DNA from: Natrinema saccharevitans
GTDB taxonomy: Archaea > Halobacteriota > Halobacteria > Halobacteriales > Natrialbaceae
DNA length: 64,000 nt
Direction of reading: 5' to 3'
Assembly: GCF_001953745.1 (NCBI RefSeq)
Contig: NZ_LWLN01000001.1
Location: 496,001 to 560,000, forward strand
This document shows positions 25,418-33,504 of the stretch, one piece after another. The position numbers and the translations under genes were made by a program. The notes under the pieces were generated by a model. It ran no database searches and had not been told where the DNA came from. It saw only the letters and a program-made list of their open reading frames with translations. How positions within the stretch are numbered: the first letter of the stretch is position 1; each line of letters opens with the position of its first letter.

Positions 25418-26164
25418 ATGAGTAGTGGGGCCCAGCCCGCGACGACCGATGATTCGGACGAGGAGTACACCTTCGAGGACGTCAGCGTCGTCATGGGAAC
25501 GTACAACGAGGAGGAAGCGATCGGGAAAGTACTGACCGACATCGACGAGGTCACCGACGGGACGGCCGAGATCGTCTGCGTCGACGGCTCGTCGGACCGC
25601 ACCCCCGAGATCGCCCGCGACCACGGCGCGACGGTCATCGAGCAGGAGCCACAGGGGTACGGCGTCGCCGTGCGCGCAGCGATCCTCGAGCCCGACCGGC
25701 CGATCGTCGTCACGACCGACTGCGACGACACCTATCCGATGGAGCAGCTCCCGGAGTTTCTCGCACTGATCAACGACGGCTACGACGTCGTCAGCGGCGA
25801 CCGGCTCTATCACGGCGCGGACGCGATGCCGGCACTCAACCGCCTCGGCAACCACGCCTTCGCCGCGGTCGCGAGCCTCCTCATGGGCACCCGCGTCCAC
25901 GACACCACGACCGGCATGCGGGCCTACCGGCGCGACGTCGTCGAGGACATCGAGTGGACGGAAAACACCGGCCTCTCGGCGGAACTGCTGCTCCGCCCCC
26001 TGATGCGCGGCTACGACGTCCGTGAACACCCGATCGAGTACCGCGAACGCGCCGGCCAGACGAAGCTCGATCCGTTCAAAGGCGGGGCCGAGATCGCCCG
26101 CTCGATCGTCAAAGTTCCCCTCGAGGAGCGACTGCGAGAACTTCCGCACCGGCCGACGCAGTAG
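25418..26164 (+). CDS. Family 2 glycosyltransferase, polyprenyl-phosphate sugar synthase type
   Basis: A 248-residue GT2 enzyme. The GT-A pattern is clear: VSVVMGTYNEEEAIGKVL, EIVCVDGSSDRTPEIAR, the second aspartate motif IVVTTDCDDTYP, and VSGDRLYHG. It has no C-terminal membrane helices, which resembles the soluble dolichol-phosphate mannose/glucose synthases (AglJ/Dpm1-like). These transfer a sugar from a nucleotide donor to dolichol phosphate. Its promoter carries operator 2. It could supply the lipid-linked sugar used by the membrane glycosyltransferase encoded convergently at 26183-28204. Confidence 0.88.
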   Translation: MSSGAQPATTDDSDEEYTFEDVSVVMGTYNEEEAIGKVLTDIDEVTDGTAEIVCVDGSSDRTPEIARDHGATVIEQEPQGYGVAVRAAILEPDRPIVVTTDCDDTYPMEQLPEFLALINDGYDVVSGDRLYHGADAMPALNRLGNHAFAAVASLLMGTRVHDTTTGMRAYRRDVVEDIEWTENTGLSAELLLRPLMRGYDVREHPIEYRERAGQTKLDPFKGGAEIARSIVKVPLEERLRELPHRPTQ

Positions 26165-26182
26165 TCGACGCGGCTTCGTTTC

Positions 26183-28204
26183 TTAACCCAGTCCGTCCCG
26201 ATCGGGCGTCGCGAGGTCGGTTCTGACGAACGTCCCGTCGGGCGCGCTCTCGGGGAGGTACGCTGCCTCGCCGCCACAGTCGCGGATCCCGCTGCATCGC
26301 TCGACCCGGGGTGTCAGCGCCTCTACCGTCTCGTCGTCTCCCCGCACCGGCAACTCGAGCCGGTAGCTGAAGCTGTTGCCGGGACCCCGATCGACGAACA
26401 CGGTCAGCGTGACGTCGTCTCGCTCGTCGACGGCGATCGAGTCGGTGGCGTTCCACGCCGCGCCGCGCAACCGGACCTCGCCGTCGGCCACGACCAGCCG
26501 GGTCGCCAGCGGACTCGAGACGTCGTCGGCGACGTAGGTCTCGCTTCCGTCGTCGGTCGTAATCGTCGCGCTGACGCTGCCGGCTGCCTCCGGAACGCCG
26601 ACGGTCGCGTTCAGGGCGACCGTCTCGCCGGCGACCCGCTCGACCCGCTGGAGACGGGCACCCTGTGGCGACCCCACCTGCGGGGCCCAGGTTCCCCGAT
26701 ACGCGAAGCGGTACAGCGAGCGGTCGGGGTACGCGTCGGCCACGTCGAACGGCCGCTCGTCGAGGGCGTAGACGCGGTCCCCGTCGAAGCCGGGATCGTT
26801 GCGAAGCGCCTGGAACGGGTGCGCGAGCCAGTCGCCGTACGGCGTCGGCAGATAGACGACCGCCGGTTCCTCGATCGCCCCGTCCTCGAGCGGATCGTAG
26901 GCCCGATCGTAGGTCTCGGTGACGGCCTCGTTTCGCTCGAGTTTCCCCTCGAGGGTCGTCGCGGTGACGCCGCCGACCGCGAGCGCGCTCACGAGCAACA
27001 CCGCGACGACGGCCGCGCGAGCTCCCTGCGGTGACAGAGAGCGGTCGGCCCGTCGGCGAACGATGTCAAACAACGCCAGCGCGCCGACGGCGGCGAAGGC
27101 CGCGGCCGGAAGCAGGAGGTCGAAGTGATAGTAGGGGCCGTGGGTGGCGATCAGGCCGGTGCCGGCGCGGTCGATGTCGCCGAGGACGTTGAAGTTCCCC
27201 CAGAAGTAGACGTTGCCGACGGTAATCGTGAGCAATTGACCGGCGAGGATCGCCTCGCGTGGCGAGAGGCCCCGGCGGACGACCAGTCCGAGTCCAGCCG
27301 CGGCCAGCGCCGCGCCGAGCAGCCCCCCGACGAGCCACTCCGTGAAAAAGGACCGCAGGACCAACGCGTTGGAGCGCAGCGCCAGCCCGACCGTGTACTC
27401 GATCTCGTGTTCGAGGATCCGCCGCCGACCGAATCCCAGCCCGTCGAGCGGGGCGAACGCCTCGTAGGGAAACACCAGCGGCGAGCCGGTCACGACGGCG
27501 TTGTAGGCCAGCGCGAGCCCGACGCCGACCAGCCCGAACGCCGCCGTCGCGGCCTGTCGGGGGAGCGCCGCCCGGTGGTCCCGCCACAGCGTCCAGCAGG
27601 CGTGGGCGATGAACGGGGCGGCGAACAGGACCGCCGTGTACGGTCGCGCGAAAAAGGCCAGCCCGATCGCCGCGCCGGCAGCGCCCGCGAACCGCAGGTC
27701 CCCCGTCCGGTCGGCCCGGAGGTACGCGTAGGCGAAGGCCAGATTGAGCATCGCCGTCGGCGCGTACGGCAGGAACACCGCCGTCTCGATCAGGAACAGC
27801 GGCGAACACAACACCGCGACGGCGGCGACGAGGCCGGTCCGCCGATCGAATACCTCCCGCACGACCAGCGCCACGAGCGCGGGGATTGCCGCGCCGATCC
27901 CCGCCAGCGCGAGCCGGTAGCCGCCCGCGAGTTCGCCCAGTGCGAAGATCGCCGCGGGGACCGGCGAGTACTTCGGATAGAGCCGCTTGCCGTCCTCGAC
28001 GAAGAACCATGGCCGGAAGACGTCTTCGACCGGCGGTCGGACGAAGAGTTGGCCCTCGAGCAACATCGCCGCCTGCTGGAGATAGACCCCTTCGTCGTGG
28101 TTGAGCGAGTGGTAGGGAAAGGTCCGCGTCGCGAGCAGCCAGACGGTGACGGCGCCGACGAGCGCGACGGCGGCCACGGCGAGCCGCCACGGGCGACGTC
28201 TCAC
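26183..28204 (-). CDS. ArnT/PMT-like polytopic glycosyltransferase with extracytoplasmic C-terminal domain
   Basis: A 673-residue GT-C type membrane protein. The first outer loop carries the hallmark acidic motif SLNHDEGVYLQQ (about residues 34-45), like the D-E catalytic pair of ArnT/PMT/GT83 enzymes. Some ten helices follow up to about residue 430. The last 240 residues form a soluble beta-rich domain with two cysteines (CSGIRDCGG), presumably outside the cell. Such enzymes transfer sugars from polyprenyl-phosphate carriers to lipids or proteins. It lies 37 nt downstream of the iron-permease gene on the same strand and is probably cotranscribed under operator 3. Confidence 0.82.
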   Translation of the reverse strand: MRRRPWRLAVAAVALVGAVTVWLLATRTFPYHSLNHDEGVYLQQAAMLLEGQLFVRPPVEDVFRPWFFVEDGKRLYPKYSPVPAAIFALGELAGGYRLALAGIGAAIPALVALVVREVFDRRTGLVAAVAVLCSPLFLIETAVFLPYAPTAMLNLAFAYAYLRADRTGDLRFAGAAGAAIGLAFFARPYTAVLFAAPFIAHACWTLWRDHRAALPRQAATAAFGLVGVGLALAYNAVVTGSPLVFPYEAFAPLDGLGFGRRRILEHEIEYTVGLALRSNALVLRSFFTEWLVGGLLGAALAAAGLGLVVRRGLSPREAILAGQLLTITVGNVYFWGNFNVLGDIDRAGTGLIATHGPYYHFDLLLPAAAFAAVGALALFDIVRRRADRSLSPQGARAAVVAVLLVSALAVGGVTATTLEGKLERNEAVTETYDRAYDPLEDGAIEEPAVVYLPTPYGDWLAHPFQALRNDPGFDGDRVYALDERPFDVADAYPDRSLYRFAYRGTWAPQVGSPQGARLQRVERVAGETVALNATVGVPEAAGSVSATITTDDGSETYVADDVSSPLATRLVVADGEVRLRGAAWNATDSIAVDERDDVTLTVFVDRGPGNSFSYRLELPVRGDDETVEALTPRVERCSGIRDCGGEAAYLPESAPDGTFVRTDLATPDRDGLG

Positions 28205-28241
28205 GGTACCGGCCCTCGTTGGAACGTCTCACTCACGGATC

Positions 28242-29855
28242 TCACCGCCCTTCCTGTGCGAGTATCACCGCCATCGACAGGCCCGAGATACCGACGAGTA
28301 CGAGCGCCGGCACTGCCGCCTGTCCGTAGAGGCCGGCCTCCTCGACCCGCCAGATGTAGGTCACGAGCGTCTCGAACCCGAGGGGGCGTAGCATCAGCGT
28401 CGCCGGCAACTCTTTCATCGTCGTGAGAAAGACCAGCGCGGCCCCGGCGGCGACGCCCGGCAGGATCAGCGGGAGCGTCACCGACCGGAAGGCGTTCAGT
28501 CGCGATCGACCCAACGTGCGGGCCGCCTCGACCAGCTTCTGGTCGACCTGCAACGTCGAGGTCCGGATCGATCCGATCGCTTGCGGCATGAACCGGACCA
28601 CGTAGGCGAAGACCAGCAGCGGAACGGTCTTGTAGACCGACGGCAACACGTCGAGGCTGAAACTGAGCAACGCGATCGCCAGCACGATCCCGGGCGTCGC
28701 GTAGCCGATGTAGGGGGCCCGGTCTGCCAGCGCCGCCACTCGCGAGTCGGAGGTCGCCGACCCCATCCCGATCGGCAGCGCCACCAGCACCGAGACGACG
28801 GCGGCGAGCAGGGCGACGTAGGCCGAATTGAACCCGTACTCCCAGTCGAAGGTCAGCCGCCCGACCTGGTAGCCGGGACCGCCCGTGTTCAGCCACATCC
28901 AGAAGATGGCGACCGGAAGCACGAGCGCGAGCAGGGCGATCGCGCTCGGCAACAGGAGGGCCACGTATCGCAACGCCCCCAACTCGAGGTCGGCGCTGCC
29001 CCGATCGCCGCCGCTCTCGTACGCGCCCGACTCGTCGACGCCGATCCGCGACTCGATCGCGAGGATGATCGCCGTCACCGTCAGCAGCTGTAGCGAGAGC
29101 AACGCGGCGTAGTCGCGGTCGAAGGCGTTGTATCTGGCGTAGATAAACTGCGTGAACACCTCGACGCGCATGATATTCGGCGTGCCGAAGTCCGCGAGGG
29201 CATACAGCGCGACGAGCAGTGCGCCGGCGGCGATCCCCGGCAAGATCTGCGGCAGGGTGATCCGGCGAAACGCCTCCCAGCGGCCCGCGTTGAGGGTCCG
29301 GGCCGCCTCAACGAGCGAGCCGTCCATCGAGAGCAGGGAGGCTCGCGTGGTCAGGAACACGTACGGATAGGTGTACAGCGTCAACACGAACGCGGCCCCG
29401 GCGAAGCCGTAGACCGACGGGAGGGCGTCGACGCCGAGCGGCTCGAGGAAGCCGACGAGTTCGCCCTGCGGACCGAACGCCGAGACGAACGCGAACGCCC
29501 CGAGGTAGCTCGGGACGGCCAGCGGGAGCGCGATGAGGACGGTCCAGAACCGGGGGAAGGGAATCTCGCCCTGAACCGTCAACACCGCGAGCGGCACGCC
29601 GATGAGGACGCTCGCCCCTGTCACGATCGCGACGAGAGCGACGCTTCGGATCAGCACGTCGATCGTCCGGGAATCGACGGCGAGTTCGAACGCGCGGGTC
29701 CCGAGCCCGGCGGCGTCGATGACCAGCCAGAGCAACGGGAGAACGAGAACGGCTGCGATGGCCGCGGCGAGCAGGACGAGGCCTATTTCGGTCGCGCCGC
29801 TGTCGCTGCCGTCGGCTCGCCCGACCGTCTTCGCGACGCGTTCCCGAACGCTCAT
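28242..29855 (-). CDS. Ferric-type ABC transporter permease (fused two-domain)
   Basis: A 537-residue permease with two tandem binding-protein-dependent transport domains, each of about six helices. The EAA loops are visible as LVEAARTLNAGRWEAFRRITLPQILPG near residue 180 and LVEAARTLGRSRLNAFRSVTLPLILPG near residue 440. This internal duplication is the architecture of FbpB/CysT-type iron(III) and thiamine permeases. The ATG overlaps the TGA of the binding-protein gene (ATGA, 29852-29855). No ATPase gene is present in the island, so the nucleotide-binding subunit must be encoded elsewhere. Confidence 0.92.
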   Translation of the reverse strand: MSVRERVAKTVGRADGSDSGATEIGLVLLAAAIAAVLVLPLLWLVIDAAGLGTRAFELAVDSRTIDVLIRSVALVAIVTGASVLIGVPLAVLTVQGEIPFPRFWTVLIALPLAVPSYLGAFAFVSAFGPQGELVGFLEPLGVDALPSVYGFAGAAFVLTLYTYPYVFLTTRASLLSMDGSLVEAARTLNAGRWEAFRRITLPQILPGIAAGALLVALYALADFGTPNIMRVEVFTQFIYARYNAFDRDYAALLSLQLLTVTAIILAIESRIGVDESGAYESGGDRGSADLELGALRYVALLLPSAIALLALVLPVAIFWMWLNTGGPGYQVGRLTFDWEYGFNSAYVALLAAVVSVLVALPIGMGSATSDSRVAALADRAPYIGYATPGIVLAIALLSFSLDVLPSVYKTVPLLVFAYVVRFMPQAIGSIRTSTLQVDQKLVEAARTLGRSRLNAFRSVTLPLILPGVAAGAALVFLTTMKELPATLMLRPLGFETLVTYIWRVEEAGLYGQAAVPALVLVGISGLSMAVILAQEGR

Positions 29856-31012
29856 CCCGAGACGCCGGCGTCGTCCATCAGCTCGAGGGTCGGCTCGAGA
29901 TCGGCCAGGTCCGCGAGGTCGATGTCCGGCGGGCTCAACTCGTCGATGGTCGGCAGCCCACCGACGGGTTCGACGCCCGCGATCATCGGATAGGCGAAAC
30001 TGATCGTCGCGAAGTACTCTTGGGCCTCGGACGAGAGCAGGTGGCGGACGAAGTTATCGACCAGTTCGCCGCGCTGGGTACCCTGTACCTTCAGCGCGCC
30101 CGCGACGTTGATCAACGCGCCGGCGTCGCCCTCGGTAAAGGCCAGATCGATCGGGGCGTCCGGCCGACTGTTCTTGACCCGCATCGCGTAGTAGTGGTTG
30201 GCGAACCCGGCCGACAGCGAGCCGTTGGCGACCGCCTCGGAGACGGCGTACTCGTTGCTGAAGCGTTCGGTCCCCGCCTCGCTCATGCTACTGAGCCAGT
30301 TGCGGGTCACCTCATCATCGCGGAGCAGCCGCATGGCCGTCACGAACGACTTGAACGCACCGTAGGTCGGTGCCCACCCCATCGTTTGCAGTGCGCCGGT
30401 CTCGGGGAAGTCCTGCACGGTGTTCGGAACGTCTGATTCGCTCAGTTCGTTCGTGTTGTACGGAACCGCGCGGGCACGGCCGGCGACGCCGGCCCACGCG
30501 TTGTCGTCGCCGACGAACTGGCTGTTTCCGACCGCTTCGACGGCGTCGTCAGACAGCGGTTCGTACGCGTCGTTCTCCGCGACGAAGCCGAGCGAACTGG
30601 CGTCGATCGACCAGAACACGTCGGCTTGGGACGCGCCGGAGTCGACCTCCTCGACGATCGTCTGGGCCAGCGAGGACGAGGTATTGTCGGTCGGATGGAC
30701 CTCGAAATCGGGATAGATCTCCTGGAGCATCTCCACGAACTCGTAGTAGATGCCGCCCTCGCCGCCGCCGATGTAGAGCGCGAGGTCCCCCGAGAGGTTC
30801 GGGAGGTCCTCGATGGAGGTCCCGCCCGGCGCCGGTCGCCCCTCGACCAGCGAACCGGATCCGCGGAACTCCGAGAGCGACGGAATCTCCGCGTTCTGTT
30901 CGTCGTCGTCGAAGAAACCGAGACAGCCGGCAAGCGATGCAGCGCCGAACGCGGAGCCGACCTGCAGCGTTCGCCGACGTGAAACCACTCGATTATCCTT
31001 CTCGTCGTTCAT
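29852..31012 (-). CDS. Ferric iron-type ABC substrate-binding lipoprotein
   Basis: A 386-residue exported binding protein. SRRRTLQVGSAFGAASLAGC combines a Tat motif and lipobox (Cys about 30). LALYIGGGEGGIYYEFVEMLQEIYPDFEV and SQADVFWSIDASSLGFV match FbpA/AfuA-like family 1 proteins. The adjacent Tyr274-Tyr275 in FANHYYAMRV correspond to the tyrosine pair that binds Fe3+ in FbpA. This, plus operator 3 and the downstream permease, makes ferric iron the likely ligand. Thiamine- or phosphonate-type relatives cannot be fully excluded. Confidence 0.9.
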   Translation of the reverse strand: MNDEKDNRVVSRRRTLQVGSAFGAASLAGCLGFFDDDEQNAEIPSLSEFRGSGSLVEGRPAPGGTSIEDLPNLSGDLALYIGGGEGGIYYEFVEMLQEIYPDFEVHPTDNTSSSLAQTIVEEVDSGASQADVFWSIDASSLGFVAENDAYEPLSDDAVEAVGNSQFVGDDNAWAGVAGRARAVPYNTNELSESDVPNTVQDFPETGALQTMGWAPTYGAFKSFVTAMRLLRDDEVTRNWLSSMSEAGTERFSNEYAVSEAVANGSLSAGFANHYYAMRVKNSRPDAPIDLAFTEGDAGALINVAGALKVQGTQRGELVDNFVRHLLSSEAQEYFATISFAYPMIAGVEPVGGLPTIDELSPPDIDLADLADLEPTLELMDDAGVSG

Positions 31013-31019
31013 ATTTGGT

Positions 31020-31033
31020 TTAGGTTGACCTAA
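31020..31033. promoter_or_regulatory. Iron-box-like operator 3
   Basis: On the minus strand TTAGG-TCAA-CCTAA lies between the TATA-like TATAAGTTTTT (about 31032-31042) and the ATG at 31012 of the binding-protein gene. Confidence 0.85.
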
Positions 31034-31051
31034 AAACTTATAGCTGACGGT

Positions 31052-32233
31052 TCAGTCGTCAGCGACGACCGGTCCGCGGTCCGTCTCGAGGCCGGTCGCC
31101 GGGCGCAGCGTCGCCAGACAGTCGAGCCAGTCGAGCATGTACTCGCCGACGTGGTTGAAAAAGGCCCCGTTGTTGTAGTCGTCCCAGTCGCCGTCGGCGA
31201 GTTCGCGAGCCATCGCCTCGAAGACCGCGGCGTAGGAGTCGGCGTCGCCGCCGACTTCGTCGATCACGCGCCAGAGGTGTTCGTTCAGCTCGAGGCCCGG
31301 CACCTCGTTGTTCAGGTCGTCGAAGGTGCTGCGGGGGGCCTTGTTGTGTTCACACAGCGGCGCGCCGTTGTAGATCCGCGTGCCCAGCACGTCGCAGGCG
31401 CGCTTGAGGAACACGCCCGACCAGATGTCGTCGAATCGCCCGACGTCCCACTCGTTTTCGTCCATCGGCAGCTGGTAGAACGCCGGGATCACCTCGCGGC
31501 GGAAGGCGAGGTTCATCGAACAGACGGTGAGGTAGCTGTCTCGCGCCGCGACGAAGTCCTCGCCGAAGTCCTCGCCCGAGGTCCGGGTCTGGGCCTGACC
31601 CTCGAGGTCGCCGTCCATCAGGATGCGGACGGCGTCGAGATCGGGGACGTTGGTCCACAGTCCCTGCGAGGCGACGACCTCGCCGCCGTCGATCTCGGTC
31701 GTGTCGGTCTCGACGGTTTCACCCATCGCCGAGTAGGGGTAGCCCCGCGGGTAGAGCCCGTGCTCGTCGGCGTTCTGGTAGAGGACGTTGACCCACTGCT
31801 CGTCGGACGACACTTCCTCGATCTCGCCCTCGAACGCGAGGTTGTCCATGTGCGTGCCGAAGAAGTCCTCGTCCTCGTGGGGCAGCGTGTCGTCGTCGAT
31901 GAAGAAGCCGTAGTCGAACTCGTCGCGGGCCCACATGTACAGCAGACCGAAACTCGTCTCGGCGTGGCTGGCCGCCGGCACGACGTGACCGTACTCGGCG
32001 ACGTCGTTGGCCTCGTACCACTCCTCGCGGCGGCTCCCGTCGAAGACCTCCCCCGAGACGCCCTCTTCCTCGAGCATGGCTTCCATCTCCTCGGTCTCGC
32101 AGAAGTCCTCGGTGACGAGGACGACGTGGAGTCGCTCGAGGTCGAAGCCGTGGTCGCGGGCGTTCGCGAAGTACGAGCGCATGCACTCGTACTCCCGGAT
32201 CGTCGGGACGATGACGCAGATATCCTGACTCAT
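31052..32233 (-). CDS. RGP-like glycosyltransferase (alpha-1,4-glucan-protein synthase family)
   Basis: A 393-residue protein of the reversibly glycosylated polypeptide family. The N-terminal ICVIVPTIREYECM, the metal/nucleotide-binding FDYGFFIDDDTLPHED (near residue 108), the CSMNLAFRREVIPAFYQLPM block and FDDIWSGVFLKRACD are characteristic. Plant members are autoglycosylating UDP-arabinopyranose mutases; archaeal functions are unproven. Presumably it handles a nucleotide-sugar in the cytoplasm. The start at 32233 lies about 14 nt from operator 4, which overlaps the 3' end of the upstream flippase-like gene. Confidence 0.85.
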   Translation of the reverse strand: MSQDICVIVPTIREYECMRSYFANARDHGFDLERLHVVLVTEDFCETEEMEAMLEEEGVSGEVFDGSRREEWYEANDVAEYGHVVPAASHAETSFGLLYMWARDEFDYGFFIDDDTLPHEDEDFFGTHMDNLAFEGEIEEVSSDEQWVNVLYQNADEHGLYPRGYPYSAMGETVETDTTEIDGGEVVASQGLWTNVPDLDAVRILMDGDLEGQAQTRTSGEDFGEDFVAARDSYLTVCSMNLAFRREVIPAFYQLPMDENEWDVGRFDDIWSGVFLKRACDVLGTRIYNGAPLCEHNKAPRSTFDDLNNEVPGLELNEHLWRVIDEVGGDADSYAAVFEAMARELADGDWDDYNNGAFFNHVGEYMLDWLDCLATLRPATGLETDRGPVVADD

Positions 32234-32240
32234 TGCCCGC

Positions 32241-33392
32241 CTATTTTTTAGGCGAGCCTAAAACATTGTCGGTCTCACGCGACGGCTCCGAGGCCGTCGC
32301 GTCCGACACGGAAAGTCCCAGCGCGGCGACCGCGCCGGCGCCGCCGACCAGCGTCACGCCGTTTTTCAGCGCGTGATCGACGATCGCCGCCGCCAGCGCC
32401 GTCCCCGCGCCGACGGGGGTGAGCGCGACGACTAGCGCCGTGAACGCGGCCTCGTAGAGCCCGACGCCGCCCTGGGACAGCGGGAGGACCTTCGCGAGGT
32501 TCCCGACGCTGACCGCCAGCGTTCCGACCGCCAGCAGCGGTCCCAGCGCCAACCCGCTGCCCAGCGCCCCCAGAACCAGCACCGCCGTCAGGACGTCGAG
32601 CGCCCAGATCAGCAGGCTTCCCGCGCCGATCCGCGCCACCGTCGCCGGCTGCCGGGCGACCACCTGGACGTCCCCCGCGAACCCGAGCGCGGCCGCGAGC
32701 GCCCGCTCGAGGCGCGGTCGGCCCGCCGCTCGAGCCCGCAACCGTGCGCCCAGTCCGTGGTCCGCCCGCGCGGCGGTGACGACGACGAACCCGACGCCGA
32801 CCGTCGCCGTACTCACGGCCGCCGCGGCCGCCAGCGCGGTGCGTGCGCCCCCGGCCTCGGCGGCGATCTCGAGCGGGCCGGCCGCGCCGGTGACCGCGAG
32901 CCACGCCGTCGCCAGCCCCGCGAGCGCGGCGATCGTCGCCAGATCGAACACGCGTTCGACGGCCAGCGACGCGAACCCGGCGGTGTAGGGCACGTCCCGT
33001 CTGGTTTCCATCACGTACGCGCGGGCCGCGTCGCCGGCCCGCGCCGGGATCGCGAGGTTCGCGGTCTGGCTGACGAAGACGGCGGCCGTACAGAACGCCG
33101 TCCCGGCCCGCCGCCCCATCGCGGCCAGCACGTCGCCGTACCGCCGTCCGCGGAGGGGCCACGAGACGGCGTAGACGACGACTGCGGCCCCGAGCAGGCG
33201 CGGGTCGGCCGACGAGATCTCCGCGAGAACCGTCCCGACGTCGACGTCCCGGAGGGCGACGAACAGCCCGACCACCACGAGTACCGTGCCCGCGATCGTC
33301 AGCCGACCGCGGGTCAGCGCCGCTGCGATCCCGCCGCTCGCGGCGTCGTCGCCGGACGCGTCCGCTCCCGTTCGCTCGCCCCCGTCGCTCAT
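32241..33392 (-). CDS. Lysylphosphatidylglycerol synthase TM-like (flippase-like) membrane protein
   Basis: A 383-residue protein of the UPF0104/AglD C-terminal/LPG-synthase-TM family, with about eight helices after an acidic N-terminus. Family features include the early SADPRLLGAAVVVYAVSW, TANLAIPARAGDAARAYVM and AKVLPLSQGGVGLYEAAF motifs. Relatives are implicated in flipping or attaching lipid-linked sugars. It has its own operator (5) upstream, while its 3' end contains operator 4 for the next gene. Its context, with a polyprenyl-type GT2 and a GT-C enzyme, suggests a role in lipid-linked glycan translocation. Confidence 0.85.
   Translation of the reverse strand: MSDGGERTGADASGDDAASGGIAAALTRGRLTIAGTVLVVVGLFVALRDVDVGTVLAEISSADPRLLGAAVVVYAVSWPLRGRRYGDVLAAMGRRAGTAFCTAAVFVSQTANLAIPARAGDAARAYVMETRRDVPYTAGFASLAVERVFDLATIAALAGLATAWLAVTGAAGPLEIAAEAGGARTALAAAAAVSTATVGVGFVVVTAARADHGLGARLRARAAGRPRLERALAAALGFAGDVQVVARQPATVARIGAGSLLIWALDVLTAVLVLGALGSGLALGPLLAVGTLAVSVGNLAKVLPLSQGGVGLYEAAFTALVVALTPVGAGTALAAAIVDHALKNGVTLVGGAGAVAALGLSVSDATASEPSRETDNVLGSPKK
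32248..32261. promoter_or_regulatory. Iron-box-like operator 4, inside coding sequence
   Basis: On the minus strand TTAGG-CTCG-CCTAA encodes part of the flippase-like protein's last residues (VLGSPKK) and sits about 15-28 nt before the RGP-like ATG, over its TATA region. Confidence 0.82.
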
Positions 33393-33416
33393 ACCCGATG
33401 CTTCGGACCCAGATAT

Positions 33417-33430
33417 TTAAGCCCACCTAA
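33417..33430. promoter_or_regulatory. Iron-box-like operator 5 (one mismatch)
   Basis: On the minus strand TTAGG-TGGG-CTTAA runs into TTAAATATCT, a TATA element about 26 nt before the ATG at 33392. Confidence 0.75.
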
Positions 33431-33504
33431 AACTGCTCTGGTCGGGCGGGACGCTCTCGCTCGAGCGGGTTTCCGCCGAGGAAGATCACCGCGCTGCTCG
33501 CCGC

